From assembly GCA_017548805.1 (NCBI GenBank), contig JAFYZE010000129.1:1-7120 (forward strand): DNA of 7,120 nucleotides. Direction: 5' to 3'. Of the stretch, positions 1 through 7,120 are shown one piece after another; positions within the stretch are counted from its first letter, which is position 1, and each line of letters opens with the position of its first letter. Under the pieces are notes generated by a model that saw only the letters and a program-made list of their open reading frames with translations, was not told the DNA's origin and did not search any database. The position numbers and the translations under genes were made by a program. The stretch is from Bacteroidales bacterium (GTDB lineage: Bacteria > Bacteroidota > Bacteroidia > Bacteroidales > UBA932).

Positions 1-44
1 AGCAGCAAGGCGAGAAGGAAACAGTATTTCAGTCCTTTTTTCAT
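1..44 (-). CDS. Start of an exported protein (5' end only)
   Basis: An ATG at 44 opens a frame of 14 complete codons that runs off the left edge. It encodes MKKGLKYCFLLALL, with two lysines next to a Leu-rich hydrophobic stretch, a typical beginning of a Sec signal peptide or lipoprotein signal. It starts 3 nt after the stop of the Ig-like lipoprotein gene and has an AAGGA 7 nt upstream, so it is very probably the next gene of the same operon. The mature protein lies outside the window, so no family can be named. Confidence 0.75.
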   Translation of the reverse strand, partial: MKKGLKYCFLLALL

Positions 45-47
45 CTC

Positions 48-1874
48 TCAATCCTTGAATAATTCTCCGACATCTATCGTCTGCTCGATCTCAGCCGCCT
101 CCATCACTTCGAAGCGGAAATCATCCTTCAGCTTGAAGAACTTGACCTTCTCGGGCTGGCGGTGCTGCAGCAGCGAACCGGAGTCCACGATGGAATTGCG
201 GTTGATGTCCTCAGTGATGCGGATGCAGTACGTGCCGGCCTTGAGATAGGGGAAAACCAGGGTCCGGTCGCTGTCTATGATGTACTGGCGCAGCACCTTG
301 TCGCGTTTTTCCGTCAGGAAGTCGATGATGTACTTCTGGTGGACGTTGGTCATGACCAGGTGCAGGGTGCTGAGCTTCTCGTCGGTCGGAAGGGTGACCT
401 TGACCTCCGTGCTGTCGTTGTAGAATCCGTTGATGTCCCTGAAACGGCGCGCAGGCACCTTCAGGATATAGTCGTATCCGGTGAGCAGCTTGCCCTCAGG
501 CATGATGGTGAACTTCCGGATGTTCGTGCTGTCAGGAATGACCTTGTACTTCATGGCTTCTTCCTGCTGGCGCGGGTTCACCGAACGCAGCCTGAGCGAA
601 TCGAAACCCTCGTTGATGATCGGATATGTGAATTCCAGGGAGTATCCGTACTGTTCCACCGTTTCCGGTTCGACGGTCAGCTTGTACACGCAGATGGTGT
701 CCTCGTGCCTGATGTCCCTCCTCGAACTCCTGGAGGCGGCACTCGTGGATTGTCCTGAACCGCTCTCGGACGAGTAGTACAGCTTGACATGCTCCAGGGT
801 GGGGACGGTCTTGCCGAGCGAATCGGTCTTGCGGTAGTTCACGAACATGTGCAGGGTGTCAGGCTGCCGGCCCTTGTCGTTGACCCATACCTCCAGGCTG
901 TCGCGCTGGATGTTGAACTGGGTGATGAGCTTGCCGGCGGGAACGCCGCGGATCCACATCGAATCGATGTGGGCGTTGGGAGCGTTGAAAGTAATGAATG
1001 ATGACCGGTCGGAGACACGCACGTTGCGGACGATCGCCTGCCTGCTGGGTTTCTCCCTGAACAGGTGCATCTCATACTCGCTCCAGCGTCCAAGGCAGGC
1101 CACCGTATCCTTCATGTCGAGCTTCTTGACCTCGGGAAGCGTATCGTTCACTACCGTTACGGGGCGTACGAGGGAATCGACGAAAGCTATCAGTTCATTG
1201 TCTGAAGGGTCGTACATGTTGTTCCCGTTTCCGTCCTTGACTGCATACAGGCGATAGGAAGTGTCCTTGATATTGCGCAGGCAGAAGAACCCCCAGTCAT
1301 CTGTCTTGGTGACGGCGAAAGGCTTCTCCTTCATCAACGCTGAGTCGGAGTGGTCCTTGTAGAGCATGACCGTGATGCCCTTGAGGGGATCCAGCGTGTT
1401 GCAGTCCTGTACGGTGCCGGTCAGCATGAGGGAGTCGATGGTACTTCCCGTGGAGAAGACATAGGTGAATCCGGGGAAGACGTTGCCTTCGTTGTTGTCC
1501 GCCAGAGCGTCGATGAAATCGAGCGTGTAGGTCATGTCCGGCAGCAGGTCCTCCTCGAAGGTCACCACCACAGACTTGCCCTTGATCCTGCTCTTGGGCG
1601 GGCGGGACTGTGGAGGGGAAAGTACGATATTGGAAGCTTTCTTGATGTTCACGTACTCGTCGAAGGTGAAGGTGAAGGTGGTACCATGCACGGGTACGTT
1701 CACCGACTTGTGGCTCGGCGAGAATTTGACGATCCTGGGAGGTATCGTATCCTTGGCGCCGCCGGACGGGGCCTTGGTGGTGTTCGCGCACGAATGCGAG
1801 AACATCATCGAGCCCAGCACCAGCGCCACGGGGATGGCCGGGAAAAACCTTGACAATATACTTCTCTTCATCAT
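48..1874 (-). CDS. Probable lipoprotein with SbsA-type Ig-like domain (Big_5 family)
   Basis: A 608-residue exported protein. An N-terminal signal (K3, R4, hydrophobic 10-25) ends at C29 in FSHSC, a loose lipobox, so lipidation is likely but not certain. The sequence then reads PSGGAKDTIPP near 36-46, characteristic of Bacteroidota Ig-like lipoproteins. An SbsA-type Ig-like domain spans about 44-142 (FDEYVNIK, VVVTFEEDL, TYTLDF, YVFSTG). A carboxypeptidase-regulatory-like beta domain spans about 150-240 (GITVMLYKD, then an Asp/Asn-rich loop at 214-222). The rest is beta-rich, with a Ser-rich linker at 367-386 and a second Asp/Asn-rich loop at 556-564. No enzyme motif is seen; a structural or surface role is an inference. 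Start at 1874 (ATGA overlap with rel) or at the adjacent ATG at 1871 cannot be separated; neither has a clear Shine-Dalgarno, which suggests coupling to rel. Confidence 0.88.
   Translation of the reverse strand: MMKRSILSRFFPAIPVALVLGSMMFSHSCANTTKAPSGGAKDTIPPRIVKFSPSHKSVNVPVHGTTFTFTFDEYVNIKKASNIVLSPPQSRPPKSRIKGKSVVVTFEEDLLPDMTYTLDFIDALADNNEGNVFPGFTYVFSTGSTIDSLMLTGTVQDCNTLDPLKGITVMLYKDHSDSALMKEKPFAVTKTDDWGFFCLRNIKDTSYRLYAVKDGNGNNMYDPSDNELIAFVDSLVRPVTVVNDTLPEVKKLDMKDTVACLGRWSEYEMHLFREKPSRQAIVRNVRVSDRSSFITFNAPNAHIDSMWIRGVPAGKLITQFNIQRDSLEVWVNDKGRQPDTLHMFVNYRKTDSLGKTVPTLEHVKLYYSSESGSGQSTSAASRSSRRDIRHEDTICVYKLTVEPETVEQYGYSLEFTYPIINEGFDSLRLRSVNPRQQEEAMKYKVIPDSTNIRKFTIMPEGKLLTGYDYILKVPARRFRDINGFYNDSTEVKVTLPTDEKLSTLHLVMTNVHQKYIIDFLTEKRDKVLRQYIIDSDRTLVFPYLKAGTYCIRITEDINRNSIVDSGSLLQHRQPEKVKFFKLKDDFRFEVMEAAEIEQTIDVGELFKD
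52..56 (-). promoter_or_regulatory. Ribosome binding site (AAGGA) of the leftmost partial gene
   Basis: The minus strand reads AAGGA at 56-52, formed by the last Lys-Asp codons of the Ig-like lipoprotein gene, then 7 nt to the ATG at 44. The spacing is suitable and it supports the partial gene start. Confidence 0.6.
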
Positions 1875-4075
1875 ATGTCGGTTCTGACGATCTTTTGAAT
1901 GCCGTCGATGCGGCCCAGGTTCTGGATGATCGAGTCGAGCACTTCCTTGTCATGGACGAGGATCTCAATGTAGCCCTCGAATATCCCGTCCTCGGATCCG
2001 AGGTATACCTTGCGCATGTTCACGCCGAGTACTTCGGAAATGTAGTGCGATATGGAGTTCAGCAGGCCGACCTTGTCGATGCCGCGGAGGGAAATGCGTA
2101 CCGGGAAAGCCTGGCTGCCGTCCGACATGTCCCATTCGGGAATGACGACCATGTCTCCGTACTTGGAGGCCATGCTTCCCGCCACGGAACAGGATTTCTT
2201 GTGTATGGTCACGACGCCGTCCGGCGTGCGGAAACCGAGGATGGGGTCGCCGGGGATGGGATTGCAGCAGGAAGCCAGTACGAACCTTCCGCCACCAGGT
2301 ATGTCCGTCTTGACTTTGATGTGCTCCGGACGAAGGGTGGTGACGGGTGTCACTTCGGGGAAGATGGCCTTCACGATCGTCCCCGGCTTGATCACTCCGA
2401 GCCCGAGACGGAAGTAGAACTCGTCGACGTCACGCACCTGGGCGGTGATGAGGATGCGCTGGACATTCCTCTTGGTCTTGGGTATACCGTTGCTCGACAG
2501 CTCGTTCTCGAACATCTGGCGCCCGCGCGCGGCGATCTCCTCGCGATTGTCCTTGAAGCTCTCTATCACGATGTTGCGGGCGTGGCGGGTGACAAGGAAC
2601 TGCAGCCACTCCATCTTCGGGCGGGCGTTCTGGGCAGTGATGATCTCGACCTGGTCGCCTGTATGGAGCACATACGAGAGCGGGACGAGCTTCATGTTGA
2701 CCTTGGCGGCGATGGCCTTGTTCCCGATATGCGTATGGATGAGATACGCGAAATCCAGCGCTGTAGCGCCTTTCTGGATGGATTTCTGCTCGCCCTTGGG
2801 GGTGAACACTATTATGTCGCTGCTGACAAGGTCGTTGTGGATGATGTCCAGGAGCTCGAGGGCTCCGACGTCGGGGCTGACGAGTATCTCCTTGACCTTG
2901 GCCAGCCATTTGTCCATCTCGCTGTCGTTCTCGCCGACATAGCCTTCATTCTTGTACGCCCAGTGAGCGGCGATGCCCTTTTCGGCGATGTCGTCCATTC
3001 GCTTGGAACGGATCTGCACCTCGATCCAGATGCCGATCTGGCTCATCAGGGTGCAATGAAGCGCTTCATAGCCGTTGCTCTTCGGATGACGCACCCAGTC
3101 CCTTACGCGGCTCGGCTGGTACTTGTAGATACCGGTGATGATCAAGAATATGTGGTAGCACTGGTTGCGCTCGGTCTCCTTGGAGTCCGCCGGCGGAGTG
3201 AAGATGATGCGGACCGCATACAGGTCGTAAACCTGTTCGAATTCAACATTCTTCGTACGCATCTTGTTCCAGACCGAGTAGGGCGTCTTGATGCGCTTCT
3301 TGATCTGGAAGTTGAATCCGGCATCCTTGAGGGCGGCTGAGATCGGGGCTATGAACTCGTCGATGCTCTTGTCCTTGTCCTCGACGCTCTCGTCGATACG
3401 CTGCATGATGTCGCGGTATGCTTCAGGCTCCTTGTACTTGAGCCAGATGTTCTCCATCTCAGACTTTACCTCATAGAGACCCAGCCGGTGGGCGAGGGGG
3501 ATGAAGATGAACATGGTCTCGCTCAGTACCTTGTCACGCTTGTGCTCGGGCATGAACTCGATGGTGCGGCAGTTGTGCAGGCGGTCGGCAAGCTTGATGA
3601 GCACGACGCGTACGTCGTCGTTGAGTGTGAGGAGTATGCGCTTGAAATTTTCGGCCTGGAGGCTGTCCGCAGTGGTGTACTTGCGTTCCTTCTGGTTCTC
3701 GTTGTCGAGAACGGTCTTGATCTTGGTCAGGCCGTCCACGAGCGAGGCTATCTTGTCTCCGAAGAGGTTGCGGATGTCGTCAATGGTATAGTCGGTGTCC
3801 TCGACGACGTCGTGGAGGATCGCGGCGCAGATGGACTTGCAGCCGAGGCCGATGTTCTCGACGACGATGCGGGCCACTGCGATGGGGTGGAGCATGTACG
3901 GCTCTCCCGAGCGCCTGCGCACGTTTTTGTGCGCTTCGTTGGCGAACTCGAAAGCTTTCTGGACAAGCGCCATCTCGGCATCCGTCCGACATCGTCCGGC
4001 CGCTACCTCCTTAAGTCCTTCGTACTCCTTGTTTATGAGGTCGTAGTCTTTCTGCGTGAACTTGGAAAAACTCAT
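1871..4075 (-). CDS. relA/spoT: Bifunctional (p)ppGpp synthetase/hydrolase, RelA/SpoT (RSH) family
   Basis: This long RSH enzyme makes (p)ppGpp from ATP plus GDP/GTP and hydrolyses it, setting the stringent response in the cytoplasm. It is 734 residues, the usual length. The N-terminal HD hydrolase domain (about 35-190) keeps its metal and catalytic set: H63, H88-D89, E92-D93 (HDVVEDT) and D164/N168 (KLADRLHN), so hydrolysis should be active. The synthetase domain (about 240-375) has YDLYAVR with D284, RVRD at 323-326 in the RxKD position, GYEALH with Y336, and EVQIR with E352. The TGS domain is about 421-483, a helical region runs to about 560, the zinc-finger-type region has C603-C604, H625 and C629, and a C-terminal ACT/RRM domain spans about 655-734. 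The start at 4075 follows a strong Shine-Dalgarno; an upstream in-frame ATG would add 17 Arg/Gly-rich residues with no family counterpart. It overlaps both neighbours by 4 nt. It is probably the main RSH of the organism, which is an inference. Confidence 0.97.
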   Translation of the reverse strand: MSFSKFTQKDYDLINKEYEGLKEVAAGRCRTDAEMALVQKAFEFANEAHKNVRRRSGEPYMLHPIAVARIVVENIGLGCKSICAAILHDVVEDTDYTIDDIRNLFGDKIASLVDGLTKIKTVLDNENQKERKYTTADSLQAENFKRILLTLNDDVRVVLIKLADRLHNCRTIEFMPEHKRDKVLSETMFIFIPLAHRLGLYEVKSEMENIWLKYKEPEAYRDIMQRIDESVEDKDKSIDEFIAPISAALKDAGFNFQIKKRIKTPYSVWNKMRTKNVEFEQVYDLYAVRIIFTPPADSKETERNQCYHIFLIITGIYKYQPSRVRDWVRHPKSNGYEALHCTLMSQIGIWIEVQIRSKRMDDIAEKGIAAHWAYKNEGYVGENDSEMDKWLAKVKEILVSPDVGALELLDIIHNDLVSSDIIVFTPKGEQKSIQKGATALDFAYLIHTHIGNKAIAAKVNMKLVPLSYVLHTGDQVEIITAQNARPKMEWLQFLVTRHARNIVIESFKDNREEIAARGRQMFENELSSNGIPKTKRNVQRILITAQVRDVDEFYFRLGLGVIKPGTIVKAIFPEVTPVTTLRPEHIKVKTDIPGGGRFVLASCCNPIPGDPILGFRTPDGVVTIHKKSCSVAGSMASKYGDMVVIPEWDMSDGSQAFPVRISLRGIDKVGLLNSISHYISEVLGVNMRKVYLGSEDGIFEGYIEILVHDKEVLDSIIQNLGRIDGIQKIVRTDI

Positions 4076-5082
4076 ATGCTTTCCTCCTCCTCTTCTTCTT
4101 TCAATTCTTCCCTGATGCGGTCCCACATGGGGGTGAAGTCCTTCAGGCGGCCCTCAGGTATATGATAACTGTCGACATTCTGGATGCCGTAGCAGAGCTG
4201 TGCTCCGTATATGATGATCTGCCAGCTGTAGTTGAGCCACATGAGGAACAGCGGGATGGCGGCGAGGACTCCGTAGACCGCGTTGAGCCGCGTAACGAAG
4301 ATCTGTGTCTTCAGGTACACGAACTGGAAGAGCACGAAGACGAATCCCGATACCAGCGCTGCTATGAAGGCGTTCCTATAATAAACTTTCGGTGCCGGAA
4401 TGAACTTGTACATCGCCGAGAATGTGAACACGGCGACCGCATAGAACACCACCCATCCGAGCAGGGTCATGAAGCCGGAGACCTCGGCGATGTGGACACG
4501 GATACCGACAAGGCTTGTGATATTGGAATAGATCGCGATACCGGCACCGAACATCAACAGGATGAACGGAGCCAGGAACATGGCCAGGAAATAGAACGAG
4601 AAACGCGTATATAGCTTGCGCGGGATCTTGCGTATGCCCCAGACGTTGTTGAAAACCCGTTCAACCTGGAAAAAGAGCCAGATGATGGTCCAGAGGAATG
4701 CGAACGCACCGATTACCCCGACTATTCCGGAACGGGCGATATGCACGATGTTCCCGGCCTTGTCCAGCACCGTATCGATGAACTCGGGATTGCTGGGAAG
4801 TATCTCGTGTGCAAGGATGGACAGCTTGTCGTCGACGCCCAGGCCTCCGCCTACGGCGAAGATGAAGGCTGCGAAGGGGACGATGGCAAGTGCCGAGAAG
4901 TAGCTCAGGGCTACGCACTGGAATCCCATCCTCTGCTCGGCGAAGGTGTTGAAGGTGATGCGGATGAGCTTGATGAAACGGACGACCCTGCGGCGTATAC
5001 CGGACAGGCCTTCCGTGTTCAGCTCCCATAGCTGGTCGCCGAAAAGCTTGTGTGATGCATCCTTTATCCTTTTGATATCCAT
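4072..5082 (-). CDS. YihY/BrkB-family (UPF0761) inner-membrane protein
   Basis: A 336-residue polytopic membrane protein. Hydrophobic segments lie at about 57-80, 118-141, 161-186, 201-228, 237-257 and 268-293, giving six helices as in the YihY/BrkB family. Family hallmarks visible are ALSYFSALAIVPF near 58-70, FNNVWGIRK near 144-152 and AVYGVLAAIPLFLMWL near 268-283, ending in a GAQL segment. The cytoplasmic tail ends in six consecutive Glu residues then Ser-Ile. Members were once called ribonuclease BN in error; the molecular function is not established, and none is assigned here. The ATG at 5082 begins 5 nt after the ligA stop, with no clear Shine-Dalgarno, which is common in Bacteroidota. 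The stop overlaps the rel start by 4 nt (ATGA), so translation is probably coupled to rel. Family assignment is strong; the exact start is a little less certain. Confidence 0.93.
   Translation of the reverse strand: MDIKRIKDASHKLFGDQLWELNTEGLSGIRRRVVRFIKLIRITFNTFAEQRMGFQCVALSYFSALAIVPFAAFIFAVGGGLGVDDKLSILAHEILPSNPEFIDTVLDKAGNIVHIARSGIVGVIGAFAFLWTIIWLFFQVERVFNNVWGIRKIPRKLYTRFSFYFLAMFLAPFILLMFGAGIAIYSNITSLVGIRVHIAEVSGFMTLLGWVVFYAVAVFTFSAMYKFIPAPKVYYRNAFIAALVSGFVFVLFQFVYLKTQIFVTRLNAVYGVLAAIPLFLMWLNYSWQIIIYGAQLCYGIQNVDSYHIPEGRLKDFTPMWDRIREELKEEEEEESI
4083..4091 (-). promoter_or_regulatory. Strong Shine-Dalgarno for rel, inside the yihY-family coding sequence
   Basis: On the minus strand two overlapping AGGAGG cores (4091-4086 and 4088-4083) lie 10 and 7 nt upstream of the ATG at 4075. 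They fall in the in-frame GAG-GAG-GAG-GAA codons of the upstream Glu-rich tail. This is the best ribosome binding site in the window. It fixes the rel start at 4075 rather than at the in-frame ATG at 4126, 51 nt upstream. Confidence 0.8.
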
Positions 5083-5087
5083 GGCCG

Positions 5088-7120
<2,033 letters not shown>

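Noticed and set aside
162..758. Plus-strand open frame opposite the lipoprotein gene
   Set aside because: It is codon-aligned antisense to a clear gene, its translation resembles no family, and it is explained by avoidance of TTA/CTA/TCA codons.
1662..1680. Short GGTGAA tandem repeat
   Set aside because: It encodes alternating Thr-Phe of a beta strand (TFTFTF) in the Ig-like domain; three near-copies are explained by protein sequence.
4076..4126. N-terminal extension of Rel from the ATG at 4126
   Set aside because: The 17 extra residues are Arg/Gly-rich, overlap the membrane protein tail and match nothing in the family; the ATG at 4075 has a strong Shine-Dalgarno and gives the normal N-terminus.
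3488..4165. Plus-strand 225-codon open frame opposite the 5' part of rel
   Set aside because: It is in the same codon-aligned antisense frame as the other shadows, crosses a gene junction, and has no recognisable protein or ribosome binding site.

Overview
The window is a dense stretch of housekeeping and envelope genes from a member of the Bacteroidota, most likely the order Bacteroidales. Three things suggest this: an RSH protein with the W-containing RxRDW synthetase motif, a LigA with a [11 protein letters not shown] stretch, and a Bacteroidota-type Ig-like lipoprotein. These attributions rest on memory of the families, not on a search. Base composition looks fairly GC-rich by eye (roughly mid to high fifties percent), higher than classical Bacteroides, so a GC-rich lineage such as Alistipes-like or uncultured Bacteroidales is plausible.

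Everything is coded on the minus strand, so transcription runs from high to low coordinates. In that order: (1) NAD-dependent DNA ligase ligA, complete at its C-terminus but cut at its N-terminus by the window edge (7120-5088); (2) a six-helix YihY/BrkB-family inner-membrane protein (5082-4072); (3) a full-length bifunctional RelA/SpoT (p)ppGpp synthetase/hydrolase (4075-1871); (4) a probable lipoprotein with an SbsA-type Ig-like domain (1874-48); (5) the first 14 codons of another exported protein (44-1).

The junctions are extremely tight: a 5-nt gap, a 4-nt ATGA overlap, another 4-nt ATGA overlap, and a 3-nt gap. No room is left for terminators or conventional promoters between genes, so the window reads as the interior of one polycistronic unit whose promoter lies beyond the right edge. 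There is no intergenic stretch of even 10 bases, and I see no RNA genes, mobile elements, CRISPR arrays or integration signatures.

The genes do not form an obvious pathway: DNA nick sealing, an uncharacterised membrane protein, stringent-response signalling, and surface or periplasmic proteins. The points worth a second look are small: a Glu-rich YihY tail whose codons are also the Shine-Dalgarno of rel, a repeated ATA-TGA junction, an atypical first helix-hairpin-helix in LigA, an RVRD signature in the Rel synthetase domain, and two matching D-x-N-x-N-x3-D loops in the lipoprotein. I do not see a convincing undescribed multi-gene system.
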